41,147 nt of DNA, from assembly GCA_045546255.1 (NCBI GenBank), contig JAZQCK010000084.1:1-41147 (forward strand), given 5' to 3'. Position numbers and translations under genes: made by a program. Positions 24,838-31,706 of the stretch are shown here, in pieces (position 1 is the stretch's first letter; every line of letters starts with the position of its first letter). A model generated the notes under the pieces. The model saw nothing but the letters and a program-made list of their open reading frames with translations. It made no database searches and had not been told where the DNA came from. Source of the stretch: RGIG5612 sp045546255 (GTDB lineage: Bacteria; Bacillota; Clostridia; Lachnospirales; Lachnospiraceae).

Positions 24838-26595
24838 ATGAGAAATGAAGTGAAATCGAAGTGTAATGCTGACGACGGACGATCAGTGGGTTCTAAGAAG
24901 CAATTGCCGGACATGCGTCCCTCTTTTTCTAAGAAGCAGGTTCTGAAAGGCCGTTCATTCTTTCAGATCGTTACGATACTGCTGGTTGCGGTCCTCCTTG
25001 CAAGCCTCCTAACCGGCTGCCGGAAGGAATTCAATGTGCGCGACATCCGCAGATTTCTCCATGAAGACCTGGAGCTTTCGAATTACCGGATCATTGACGG
25101 GCCGACCGACCGGACAAACCCGGAAGATTACCGGGATGAATGGTGGACGGTCACGACGACAGATTACGGCTTTGATGAGCCGCTCACTTTCCATGTCATC
25201 AATCACATGAGTTCTTCCATACTCTGGCCGACCAACTCACTCATAAGTGACCTTGATGAGCAGATCTTCCGCCAGCTCTCTCTTGAATATAACGACAGCG
25301 AAAAGATGAAAATGACGCAGGAAGAAGATTATTTCTTAGAACCCGGGGAATTTTACTGTTCTGTGGAGGGAAAAGCTGATTTCGAGGCCATCTTCCCGGA
25401 GATCGAACGTTTTCAGGAGTTTCTAAAACAATATCCGGCGCTGGATGAAATGAACTTCCGCGTTTCTTATCATGTCGGAAACTCAATTTCTGATCCATCC
25501 GGCTCGATCTCATCCGTGATTTCCGATTCCATTGATGTGTTGAAGCAGGACTTGTCCGCAGAGGAAGCAGCAGATGCTTTGTTTGAATATGACTACTATT
25601 ATCTGGAATTCAATTCACAGACCAGTCAGGTGGATCTCTATAATGCGCTTTATGGTATCGGCGAGCACAGCTATCAGAACGGCTGCGTCTACGCCTATCT
25701 GGCCGACTGCATTAACTATGGTCTGAAAGACCGGATCGCCGAATTCACGGACGAAGAGATTTCGAAAGTGACCTCCTATAATTCCGATGTTATGCAGGTG
25801 CGGGACATGGAGGAAAATATCCCTGTTCCAACGGCATATTATGCCAGAAGCGACCGCAACTATATCCCGATCGGGCATGTTTATGATCTTCTTGTGGCGC
25901 AGAATATCGCCGTAAGCGGCGACTTCAGCCACTTCTCTTTCACGGGAAAGGACGGACAGTTTTGTGAGATCGGCTACGACCAGCCGTATACATCGGAAAA
26001 CATGCCGACGTATATGAACTATGCTATCCCTGTGGACGTGGTCTCAGATATGACTGGCCTCAATCTGGACAATGGCTATCCGACATATGATGTCTTAGTT
26101 CCGGCTGAGATTTTTGATGAGCTTGGTGTGGATAAAGAGATGCTCTCCTTTGAGATTCAGGCATCGTCATCCATTGAACTCCGTGATTTTTCACTGGATG
26201 AACAAGGTTTCCATTTTAAAGGCAAGGCCAACCAGTTTAATTCGATCGAACGGCGAAACGAAGACCGGATCAGTGCGATCTCCCAGAACCTGAAAATGGA
26301 GGACCCGGACTTTTATTACTCCATCAATCATATGAGCAAGACCTATGAGGGCATCCGCTTCCGTATGGCAAGGCGCGGCGGGCTGGATGTCACAGCGCAC
26401 CAGGCTGAGATCAAAGAAATGATCGCACTTTCCATCATGAACCAGCTCCTCGACAATCCGGAGGATCCGACCTGGTCCAGCACAGTGGAATTTATTTATA
26501 AAGTGAATGACAAGACCGAAGAGTCCACAGAATTCGTGCTGCCGGATGATTATGATGTGCTGGAGTCGTTCCTGGAGTACGGTCCTGTCGGATGA
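24838..26595 (+). CDS. Large lipoprotein of unknown function
   Basis: I do not recognise this 585-residue protein. A hydrophilic basic N-terminus (about 40 residues) leads into a hydrophobic segment (VTILLVAVLLASLL) and a lipobox LLTGC, so C61 should be lipidated and the rest displayed outside. The n-region is unusually long for a lipoprotein; an internal ATG at 24913 would shorten it, but GAGGTG lies in good position before the first ATG. The mature part is acidic, rich in Asp, Glu, Tyr and Phe, with no metal or enzyme motif that I can see. It has its own promoter-like site with a palindrome and a terminator behind it, so it is probably monocistronic. It stands divergent to plsX. Confidence 0.75.
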   Translation: MRNEVKSKCNADDGRSVGSKKQLPDMRPSFSKKQVLKGRSFFQIVTILLVAVLLASLLTGCRKEFNVRDIRRFLHEDLELSNYRIIDGPTDRTNPEDYRDEWWTVTTTDYGFDEPLTFHVINHMSSSILWPTNSLISDLDEQIFRQLSLEYNDSEKMKMTQEEDYFLEPGEFYCSVEGKADFEAIFPEIERFQEFLKQYPALDEMNFRVSYHVGNSISDPSGSISSVISDSIDVLKQDLSAEEAADALFEYDYYYLEFNSQTSQVDLYNALYGIGEHSYQNGCVYAYLADCINYGLKDRIAEFTDEEISKVTSYNSDVMQVRDMEENIPVPTAYYARSDRNYIPIGHVYDLLVAQNIAVSGDFSHFSFTGKDGQFCEIGYDQPYTSENMPTYMNYAIPVDVVSDMTGLNLDNGYPTYDVLVPAEIFDELGVDKEMLSFEIQASSSIELRDFSLDEQGFHFKGKANQFNSIERRNEDRISAISQNLKMEDPDFYYSINHMSKTYEGIRFRMARRGGLDVTAHQAEIKEMIALSIMNQLLDNPEDPTWSSTVEFIYKVNDKTEESTEFVLPDDYDVLESFLEYGPVG

Positions 26596-26617
26596 TCACT
26601 TTTCTAGAACGATTATC

Positions 26618-26656
26618 AAAACTCCTGCCCACAATGCGTCGGCAGGAGTTTTTGTG
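26618..26656 (+). terminator. Terminator of the lipoprotein gene
   Basis: AAAACTCCTGCC (26618-26629) pairs perfectly with GGCAGGAGTTTT (26641-26652) over an 11-base loop, and a T-run follows. It begins 22 bases after the stop codon. Confidence 0.88.
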
Positions 26657-26709
26657 AGTATTCCTAAAAAAATACTGTATCAAAATGAAAAATGAGCAAT
26701 AATTTCTTA

Positions 26710-26738
26710 TTGAAAATAGCATCTGTATGATTTATAAT
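26710..26738 (+). promoter_or_regulatory. Strong promoter of gdhA
   Basis: TTGAAA (26710-26715), a 17-base spacer and a perfect TATAAT (26733-26738). Transcription should start near 26745, giving a leader of about 137 bases that contains the hairpin at 26779-26852. Confidence 0.8.
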
Positions 26739-26778
26739 TTGACAATGTTGTTTAGTGCGTTAAAGCATTACCGCGGTG

Positions 26779-26852
26779 CATTCTACGTGTTTTCTGGAAT
26801 CAAAAAAATGCCGGTTGATTCGGCCGCAACACTTCAGGAAAGACGTAGAATG
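26779..26852 (+). ncRNA. Candidate structured 5' leader of gdhA
   Basis: The leader holds a 10-bp perfect inverted repeat (CATTCTACGT at 26779, ACGTAGAATG at 26843). Inside it, after one mismatch, TTTTCTGGA can pair with TTCAGGAAA using two wobble pairs, and the tip contains GCCG/CGGC. This makes one long stem of about 19-20 pairs. No T-run follows, so it is not an intrinsic terminator. It ends 14 bases before the AAAGGAGG ribosome site. I cannot match it to a known riboswitch class. Confidence 0.5.
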
Positions 26853-26881
26853 TACACGGGACAGTAAAGGAGGATTATAAA

Positions 26882-28231
26882 ATGGCACTTACTAATGCAT
26901 ACCTGAAAAGAGTTTATGAAGGTCTTGAGACCAGATGTGCAAACGAGAAGGAATTTCTTCAGGCAGTTGAGGAAGTTTTAGAGTCTCTCGAGACGATCGT
27001 TGAGAAGCATCCGGAATACGAAGAGAACGCTGTTATCGAGCGTATCGTTGAGCCGGAGCGTGTGATCATGTTCCGCGTTCCTTGGGTTGATGACAACGGC
27101 AAAGTCCAGGTTAACAGAGGTTTCCGCGTTCAGTTCAACTCCGCGATTGGACCTTACAAGGGCGGCCTTCGTTTCCACCCGAGCGTAAACCTTTCCGTAT
27201 TAAAATTCCTCGGATTCGAGCAGATCTTCAAAAACAGCCTCACTACCCTTCCGATGGGCGGCGGCAAAGGTGGATCCGACTTCGATCCGAAAGGCAAATC
27301 TGACAGAGAAGTTATGGCATTCTGCACAAGCTTCATGACAGAGCTTTATCGTCATATCGGCGCAGACACTGACGTACCGGCTGGTGATATCGGTGTTGGC
27401 GGCCGCGAGGTTGGATACCTCTTCGGTCAGTACAAACGTCTTGCAAATGAGTTCACCGGCGTGATCACAGGAAAGAAAGTCGGAGCCGGCGGATCCCTGA
27501 TCCGTACAGAAGCTACCGGTTATGGCGTTTGCTACTTCACAGATGAAGTCCTGAAAGCAAACGGCACTTCCTTTGAAGGCAAGACTGTTGTTATTTCTGG
27601 TTCCGGTAACGTTGCAATCTATGCATGCGAGAAAGCAACCGAGCTCGGCGGCAAAGTCGTTGCAATGTGCGACTCCTCCGGATATGTTTATGACCCGGAT
27701 GGAATCGATCTGGCAGCGATCAAAGATATCAAAGAAGTTCGCCGTGCACGTATCAAAGAATATGTTGAGAATCATCCGAACGCTACTTATACAGAAGGCT
27801 GCTCCGGCATCTGGACGATCAAGTGCGACATCGCTCTTCCGTGCGCAACCCAGAACGATATCGACGAGGAAGGCGCAAAAGCCCTTCTTGCAAACGGCGT
27901 TATGTGCGTAGTAGAAGGTGCAAACATGCCATGTACTCCGGAAGCAATCGCAGCATTCCAGAACGCAGGCATCCTCTTCGGACCAGCTAAGGCTGCAAAT
28001 GCCGGCGGCGTTGCAACCAGCGGACTTGAGATGACTCAGAACAGCGAGAGAATCTACTGGGCCAGAGAAGAAGTTGATGAGAAGCTTCACTTCATCATGA
28101 AGAACATCTTCCAGTCTTGCGTAGACGCAGCAGAAGAAGCCGGAAAACCTGGCAACCTCCAGGTCGGCGCAAACGTTGCAGGCTTCCTCAAAGTCGCAGA
28201 CGCAATGGTATGGCAGGGCATCAACTATTAA
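26882..28231 (+). CDS. gdhA: NADP-type glutamate dehydrogenase
   Basis: GdhA makes glutamate from 2-oxoglutarate and ammonium in the cytoplasm. The substrate site is clear: GPYKGGLRFHPSVN, then FKNSLTTLPMGGGKGGSDFDPKGKSD with the catalytic lysine, and DVPAGDIGVGGREVGYLFGQYK. The dinucleotide fold is VVISGSGNVAIYACEKA. The second strand ends VVAMCDSSGYVYDPDGI; the DSSG form resembles the E. coli NADP enzyme more than the NAD enzyme of C. symbiosum (GPDG), which supports NADP use. Length 449 is typical for the hexameric enzyme. AAAGGAGG precedes the ATG. It has its own strong promoter, structured leader and terminator, so it is probably a highly expressed single gene. Confidence 0.97.
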   Translation: MALTNAYLKRVYEGLETRCANEKEFLQAVEEVLESLETIVEKHPEYEENAVIERIVEPERVIMFRVPWVDDNGKVQVNRGFRVQFNSAIGPYKGGLRFHPSVNLSVLKFLGFEQIFKNSLTTLPMGGGKGGSDFDPKGKSDREVMAFCTSFMTELYRHIGADTDVPAGDIGVGGREVGYLFGQYKRLANEFTGVITGKKVGAGGSLIRTEATGYGVCYFTDEVLKANGTSFEGKTVVISGSGNVAIYACEKATELGGKVVAMCDSSGYVYDPDGIDLAAIKDIKEVRRARIKEYVENHPNATYTEGCSGIWTIKCDIALPCATQNDIDEEGAKALLANGVMCVVEGANMPCTPEAIAAFQNAGILFGPAKAANAGGVATSGLEMTQNSERIYWAREEVDEKLHFIMKNIFQSCVDAAEEAGKPGNLQVGANVAGFLKVADAMVWQGINY

Positions 28232-28240
28232 GAGGCTGGC

Positions 28241-28304
28241 AGGATATCGCAGCAATTGGCTGGATGCCGATGTAAGGATATCGCAGCAATTGGCTGGATG
28301 CCGA
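28241..28304 (+). repeat. 30-bp direct repeat behind gdhA
   Basis: A 30-base unit beginning AGGATATCGCAGCAATTGGC and ending GGATGCCGA occurs at 28241-28270 and again at 28275-28304, identical, with TGTA between. It starts nine bases after the gdhA stop codon and lies before the terminator, so it is transcribed. Confidence 0.92.
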
Positions 28305-28325
28305 CACCATAAATACAAAGAACTT

Positions 28326-28353
28326 GGGCAGGGTTTTCACCCTGCCCTTTCTT
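28326..28353 (+). terminator. Terminator of gdhA
   Basis: GGGCAGGG (28326-28333) and CCCTGCCC (28340-28347) form a GC-rich stem with a 6-base loop, followed by TTTCTTT. Confidence 0.92.
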
Positions 28354-28370
28354 TATGTCTTGGCTTTCAA

Positions 28371-28435
28371 GGAGTCACAACCCCCATTTTCCTGCATCAA
28401 GCACCTCTAAATGCACGTTTTCAAGGGTTGTGACT
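28371..28435. repeat. Palindromic intergenic repeat, family B copy 3
   Basis: A 65-base element starts GGAGTCACAACCCCCATTTT, has CTGCATC and AATGCACG near the middle, and ends GGGTTGTGACTG. The outer arms AGTCACAACCC and GGGTTGTGACT are perfectly complementary. It is closely related to the copy at 28484 and more distantly to those at 16430-16629. It does not look coding, although a short frame runs through both copies. Confidence 0.8.
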
Positions 28436-28483
28436 GCTATTTCTTACATAATACTTCTATATTCGCCTGTATACAGGCCTTTC

Positions 28484-28550
28484 AGGAGTCACAACCCCCG
28501 TTTTACTGCATCGGCCACTTCCAGATACACGTTTTTGAAGGTTGTGACTG
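28484..28550. repeat. Palindromic intergenic repeat, family B copy 4
   Basis: A 67-base element starts AGGAGTCACAACCCCCGTTT and ends AAGGTTGTGACTG. It matches the copy at 28371 over most of its length, including the preceding TTTCA. A perfect 14-bp palindrome GCCTGTATACAGGC (28465-28478) lies between the two copies. Confidence 0.8.
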
Positions 28551-28567
28551 TTTGACTTTCATTTACT

Positions 28568-28666
28568 CTCGATCAGTCGTTATCATACTCACTTTCATAT
28601 GAGTTGATAACCTCTTGGTCTTCTATATCACTCGATCAGTCGTTATCATACTCACTCTCGTATGAG
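28568..28666 (-). repeat. Duplicated 3' end of the PepSY lipoprotein gene
   Basis: A 36-base segment beginning CTCGATCAGTCGTTATCATA is present at 28631-28666, where it holds the gene's last codons and stop, and again at 28568-28603 with two mismatches, 63 bases downstream on the minus strand. The outer copy can fold (GTTATCA with TGATAAC) into a hairpin, so it may have been taken over as a transcript end. Confidence 0.88.
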
Positions 28667-29085
28667 AGGATGCTGCCGTTTGCGGCATCGACATCATAAT
28701 CATACTCCATCATTCCAACGCGGAAATTGATGTCGTAGATCTGTTTGCCGTAATCGTCCTCATATTCCTGATGAATGTTCTTATATGTAAGTTCGGTTTC
28801 GGAAACTCCGGCATGCTGAAGCGCAATGTTCAATGCCTCCTGCTCGCTGATTGTTGCTGTAGCTCCGCCAGCCGGCTGCTGCGGAACTGCCTGCTGATCA
28901 GGAACGGCCGGATCTGCAGGAAGTGCATCAGGCGTATCCTGCGCAGCAGCTGGTTCTTGAGGTGCCACCTGTTCTGCGCCGCCTTGCGCCGGTGCATTAT
29001 TTGCCGGTGCACTGTTCCCGCATGCTGCCAAAAGTGCCGCGCAAAGGACGGTTGCTATGATTCCGAATATCATTCGTTTTTTCAT
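28636..29085 (-). CDS. Small lipoprotein with PepSY-like domain
   Basis: The 149-residue protein starts with a signal MKKRMIFGIIATVLCAALLAACG; the lipobox LLAAC places the lipidated cysteine at residue 22. A linker rich in Ala, Pro and Gln covers about 24-75. The C-terminal 70 residues (ISEQEALNIALQHAGVSETELTYKNIHQEYEDDYGKQIYDINFRVG..YDYDVDAANGSILSYESE) match the PepSY/YpeB-like domain, which often inhibits proteases or senses the envelope. GGAGGATAAAT precedes the ATG. It stands alone, convergent with gdhA. The protein partner is unknown. Confidence 0.88.
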   Translation of the reverse strand: MKKRMIFGIIATVLCAALLAACGNSAPANNAPAQGGAEQVAPQEPAAAQDTPDALPADPAVPDQQAVPQQPAGGATATISEQEALNIALQHAGVSETELTYKNIHQEYEDDYGKQIYDINFRVGMMEYDYDVDAANGSILSYESEYDND

Positions 29086-29196
29086 ATTTATCCTCCTATA
29101 TCCCTTTATCGTTCATATCTAATAAAACACTAGTTATCGGGTCTCTATCTTTCCCTTTCTGAAATTATCATACCACATTTTTAAACCACAGCAAAA

Positions 29197-29218
29197 CAGG
29201 GAACCAAAAGGTTCCCTG
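29197..29218 (-). terminator. Terminator of rpmF
   Basis: On the minus strand CAGGGAACC-TTTT-GGTTCCCTG is a perfect 9-bp stem with a 4-base loop, followed by TTTTGCTG. It lies 59 bases past the rpmF stop codon. A further small hairpin (GACTCA-GCAAT-TGAGTC) is at 29237-29253. Confidence 0.88.
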
Positions 29219-29276
29219 CAGGTTTGTTACGTTTGCGACTCAGCAATTGAGTCAAATCTTCTTTAATAAGACGATC

Positions 29277-29462
29277 TTAAGCCTCTTCCTGAGCAATGAT
29301 CGTGCGCTTATTGTATGAACCACAGCTCTTGCAGACCCTGTGCGGCATTACTAATGCGCCACATGTCGGGCAAGTTGCAAGATTCGGAGCTGTCATTTTC
29401 CAATTCGCTCTTCTCTTGTCTCTTCTGGCCTTAGATGTTTTATTTTTTGGGCATATAGACAT
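29277..29462 (-). CDS. rpmF: 50S ribosomal protein L32
   Basis: L32 is a small protein of the large ribosomal subunit. The protein begins MSICPKNKTSKARRDKRRAN, the usual L32 start in Lachnospiraceae, and carries a zinc ribbon from CPTCG and CKSCG. Length is 61 residues. The ATG at 29462 was chosen because GGGAGGTG lies seven bases upstream; a longer in-frame reading adds seven residues that include that site. Often rpmF precedes plsX and follows a DUF177 gene; here neither is adjacent. Confidence 0.96.
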   Translation of the reverse strand: MSICPKNKTSKARRDKRRANWKMTAPNLATCPTCGALVMPHRVCKSCGSYNKRTIIAQEEA

Positions 29463-29632
29463 TCTCGTACACCTCCCTGTCAATTCATAGCATCAACGGC
29501 TCTCTTAAGCCGTACCTTGAAATTATACTGATGCACCCCTTATTTGTCAATCATTTTATGTAAACTATTCGCAGTTTTTTCCGTATCATATAATCACTTT
29601 GTTGCTACTCCCAATCTGGCAACAGAAAGGGG

Positions 29633-29731
29633 GTGATTATTATCGATTCATTGACATCTTTAATGGTTTCGTTCATAGCGGGCATAGTAGCATACTGTGT
29701 GTGCAAGTGGCTGGAACGAAATGGTAAGTAG
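29633..29731 (+). CDS. Candidate small hydrophobic peptide, type I toxin-like
   Basis: A short frame behind a very strong ribosome site (GAAAGGGGGTGATT) encodes DSLTSLMVSFIAGIVAYCVC-KWLERNGK, one membrane helix with a charged tail, then TAG. This plan resembles type I toxins (TxpA/Fst-like). No ATG stands at the expected place: the codons 5-8 bases after the ribosome site are ATT (29639) and ATC (29642), with TTG at 29651 and ATG at 29663. So the start may be non-canonical or mutated; the coordinates given begin at a GTG that itself overlaps the ribosome site. Upstream, TGTTGC/GCAACA can form a hairpin, and ACTCCC could mask GGGGGT. A TATAAT lies at 29589, a strong terminator follows, and an opposing promoter lies at 29822-29849. 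Confidence 0.5.
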   Translation: MIIIDSLTSLMVSFIAGIVAYCVCKWLERNGK

Positions 29732-29744
29732 CAATCAGCACAGC

Positions 29745-29776
29745 AGAACCCCACGAGCGGCATCTCGTGGGGTTCT
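29745..29776 (+). terminator. Terminator behind the small hydrophobic ORF
   Basis: AGAACCCCACGAG (29745-29757) and its exact complement (29764-29776) form a 13-bp stem with a 6-base loop, followed by ATTTGTG. It lies 13 bases after the stop codon. Confidence 0.88.
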
Positions 29777-29821
29777 ATTTGTGATTATTATCTTCATTAA
29801 CATCTTTCTGTAGCTAGATGT

Positions 29822-29849
29822 ATTCTACCACGAACAGTTCACATGTCAA
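29822..29849 (-). promoter_or_regulatory. Minus-strand promoter facing the small hydrophobic ORF
   Basis: On the minus strand a perfect TTGACA (29849-29844) and TAGAAT (29827-29822) are 16 bases apart. No gene start lies close downstream on that strand: transcription would run antisense through the terminator and coding part of the small hydrophobic ORF and then toward rpmF. It may make an antisense RNA, or serve rpmF with a long leader. Confidence 0.6.
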
Positions 29850-29883
29850 GCGAAGTCCCTAGTAGCATATACCCGCCTGCATA

Positions 29884-30150
29884 TTAGTTCACAGCCGCCT
29901 GCTCTTTTTCATAAGCCTCACGGATTCCGATTGCAAACTGATCAGCGCAGCTTGTGTTTTTCATTCCACAAATATTGCCTTTTAATTTAGACTCGATCTG
30001 ATCAACGGTCATGCCGTCAACCAGCTTTGCAATGGCCTTCAGATTTCCGTTGCATCCACCCATGAATTCCACGTTGGATACAACATCGCCATTCAGATCA
30101 AACGAAACTGCAACTGCACATACTCCCTTATTCTTATGTGTGTATCTCAT
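29884..30150 (-). CDS. TSCPD domain protein (TIGR03905-like), function unknown
   Basis: This 88-residue cytoplasmic protein matches the small stand-alone TSCPD family. It contains CAVAVSFDLNGDVVSNVEFMGGCNGNLKAI, then LVDGMTVDQIESKLKGNICGMKNTSCADQFAIGI. Three conserved cysteines (GGC, ICG, TSC) are retained. The TSCPD domain is otherwise found at the C-terminus of some ribonucleotide reductases; the function of the short form is not known. AAAGGAG precedes the ATG. It lies 93 bases downstream of the first OFA transporter, and that gap contains a copy of a transporter 3' end. Confidence 0.85.
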   Translation of the reverse strand: MRYTHKNKGVCAVAVSFDLNGDVVSNVEFMGGCNGNLKAIAKLVDGMTVDQIESKLKGNICGMKNTSCADQFAIGIREAYEKEQAAVN

Positions 30151-30164
30151 TTTTATACTCCTTT

Positions 30165-30203
30165 ATTACTGCTCCTGAAGCTCTGCTAGTTTCGGCTTCT
30201 TTA
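30165..30203 (-). pseudogene. Remnant of an OFA transporter 3' end
   Basis: On the minus strand this segment reads KKPKLAELQEQ-stop, against KKPKAAELQEQ-stop at the end of the intact transporter 78 bases upstream on that strand. DNA matches over 39 bases with about six differences. It is too diverged to be very recent and probably is the tail of a lost paralogue or an old partial duplication. Confidence 0.82.
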
Positions 30204-30243
30204 TCTTTATATTATAGCTTTTGAAACTCTTCTTGCAACTTGA

Positions 30244-31533
30244 TTATTGCTCCTGAAGCTCAGCCGCTTTCGGCTTCTTAATAAACAAAGCAACAATGCC
30301 TGCGATCAGGCAGATGGCCGCAACGCCCGCAAGCACGATCATATATGCACCGGCGTTCGTCATTCCGCTTGCCATCAGTCCGCTCTGCACTGCCTGCACG
30401 AGCTTCGTTCCGAAGGAAGCGATCAGCAGGTTCATCGTCATCAGCGGCATGTTGACCGCATAATATTTCGCGCCGTAGAACTTGTTGACGAATGCGGACT
30501 GGCTCGGTGTAACACCGCCGTAGGAAAGACCGGTCACGATGTAAGCGATGATCAAAACGACCTGGCTGCCTGTCACCATCGCCAGGATAATGATACCCAT
30601 GGAGATCATGAACATGATGCAGACGATGATCAGAGTCAGCTTATATCCCACCTTATCAAACAGACCACCGAAGATGATACGGCCGATTCCATTGAAGATG
30701 GAGATCAGTCCAACGATGATTGCCAGGACACCCGGATTGCTGTCCAGAGCCGGAACCGCTGCCGTTGCAATCGGGGTTCCAAGGAAGACGACTGCAAGGC
30801 CTGCGACAGATGTCAGGATCGCCCAGATAAACATCAGCCAGAATGTGGATCTCTTCAGCATCTTGGAAGTTTCTACGTCTTCATAAGGTGCGGTGGAGTT
30901 CTTGCGCTTCTTATCGTTTTTCGGTGCCGGAGCAACGAAGCCCGGGCCCGGTTTCTTGATAATGAAAGCACCGATCATAATGAAAACGAAGCAGCCGATT
31001 CCGATCGCAAGGAAGAGAATGTACCACGGAGTTCCTCCGTTTCCGTCCATCTGGTCGACCATGGAGGCATATAAAAGACCCATCAGGAAAGCACTGATAC
31101 CGAATCCCATTAGGAGGATACCGGAGATCAGACCCTGTTTGTCCGGATACCAGCCGCCGACCGCACTTAAGATCGCGTTGTATGCCATGCCGGCGCCAAA
31201 GCCGCCAAGCGCACCAAAGCCGATGTAGATAACGAGGATGGACTCCGTCGCGTTACCGACAAATCCGGCAATTAAGAATCCTGCCAGCATCAGCACTGCA
31301 GAAAGGATCAGGTTGAAGCGGAGTTTGATACCTCTCTTCTGGAGGATACCGCCCACGAGCGCTCCGATGCAGTAAAATGCCATAACGATGGTCGATGTCC
31401 AGGTCAAAAGGCCCGGCGACCAGATCTTAGTCAGTGGTTTTGAAAATGTGGTCCATGCGTAAACAAGGCCTGCAAACAGCATGACGATGACGCCCATTAC
31501 CGCATAGACTGAACGAGGTAAAGTCTTACTCAT
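30244..31533 (-). CDS. OFA-family MFS transporter, paralogue 1
   Basis: The protein (429 residues, about 12 membrane helices) belongs to the oxalate/formate antiporter (OFA) family of the major facilitator superfamily. Family features are the N-terminal YAVMGVIVMLFAGLVYAWTTFSKPL, GFGALGGFGAGMAYNAIL, GWYPDKQGLISGILLMGFG in the loop 4-5 region, and NGIGRIIFGGLFDKVGYK in the second half. The central loop is charged (KKPGPGFVAPAPKNDKKRK). OFA members carry oxalate, formate, lactate or other small carboxylates, so the substrate is open; fhs nearby makes formate attractive. Helix 11 has ASFGTKLVQAVQ with a lysine, shared with paralogue 2 but not 3. AAAGGAGC precedes the ATG. It is the last of three tandem copies on this strand. 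Confidence 0.9.
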   Translation of the reverse strand: MSKTLPRSVYAVMGVIVMLFAGLVYAWTTFSKPLTKIWSPGLLTWTSTIVMAFYCIGALVGGILQKRGIKLRFNLILSAVLMLAGFLIAGFVGNATESILVIYIGFGALGGFGAGMAYNAILSAVGGWYPDKQGLISGILLMGFGISAFLMGLLYASMVDQMDGNGGTPWYILFLAIGIGCFVFIMIGAFIIKKPGPGFVAPAPKNDKKRKNSTAPYEDVETSKMLKRSTFWLMFIWAILTSVAGLAVVFLGTPIATAAVPALDSNPGVLAIIVGLISIFNGIGRIIFGGLFDKVGYKLTLIIVCIMFMISMGIIILAMVTGSQVVLIIAYIVTGLSYGGVTPSQSAFVNKFYGAKYYAVNMPLMTMNLLIASFGTKLVQAVQSGLMASGMTNAGAYMIVLAGVAAICLIAGIVALFIKKPKAAELQEQ

Positions 31534-31660
31534 GTGTATGAATGCTCCTTTAACTAGTATGTATATTCTGTCGATTCATGATTTGTTGGTCAGCAAAGTG
31601 GAATCGATTGTAAACTAAATTTGAACTGCTTCCGTCGCCGCTATTGCTCAGCTCCCGCAG

Positions 31661-31685
31661 CACCTTCGGCTTGCGGATAAACAGC
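31661..31685 (-). pseudogene. Remnant of an OFA transporter 3' end
   Basis: A 25-base segment beginning CACCTTCGGCTTGCGGATAA is identical to the 3' coding end of paralogue 2 (31725-31749), 64 bases away. On the minus strand it encodes LFIRKPKV, then departs from the gene. The surrounding frame continues for about 35 codons without similarity to anything I recognise. It lies between paralogues 1 and 2. Confidence 0.82.
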
Positions 31686-31706
31686 AAACTGAAATCCCAA
31701 ACAATA

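Noticed and set aside
27200..28318. A 372-codon minus-strand frame opposite gdhA
   Set aside because: It lies antisense to a well-conserved enzyme whose codon bias keeps the opposite strand open. The translation is Cys-rich and resembles no family.
28355..28555. A short plus-strand frame through two copies of RSHNPxF-type sequence
   Set aside because: It runs through both family B palindromic repeats, lies between terminators and has no ribosome site.
29822..29849. Assigning the TTGACA/TAGAAT promoter simply to rpmF
   Set aside because: It is about 350 bases before rpmF and would have to read through a 13-bp hairpin and the antisense of the small ORF. It remains possible but is not the simplest reading.
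30247..31074. A 275-codon plus-strand frame opposite OFA paralogue 1
   Set aside because: It is rich in His, Asp and Arg, the usual reverse complement of a hydrophobic transporter, and has no supporting signals.
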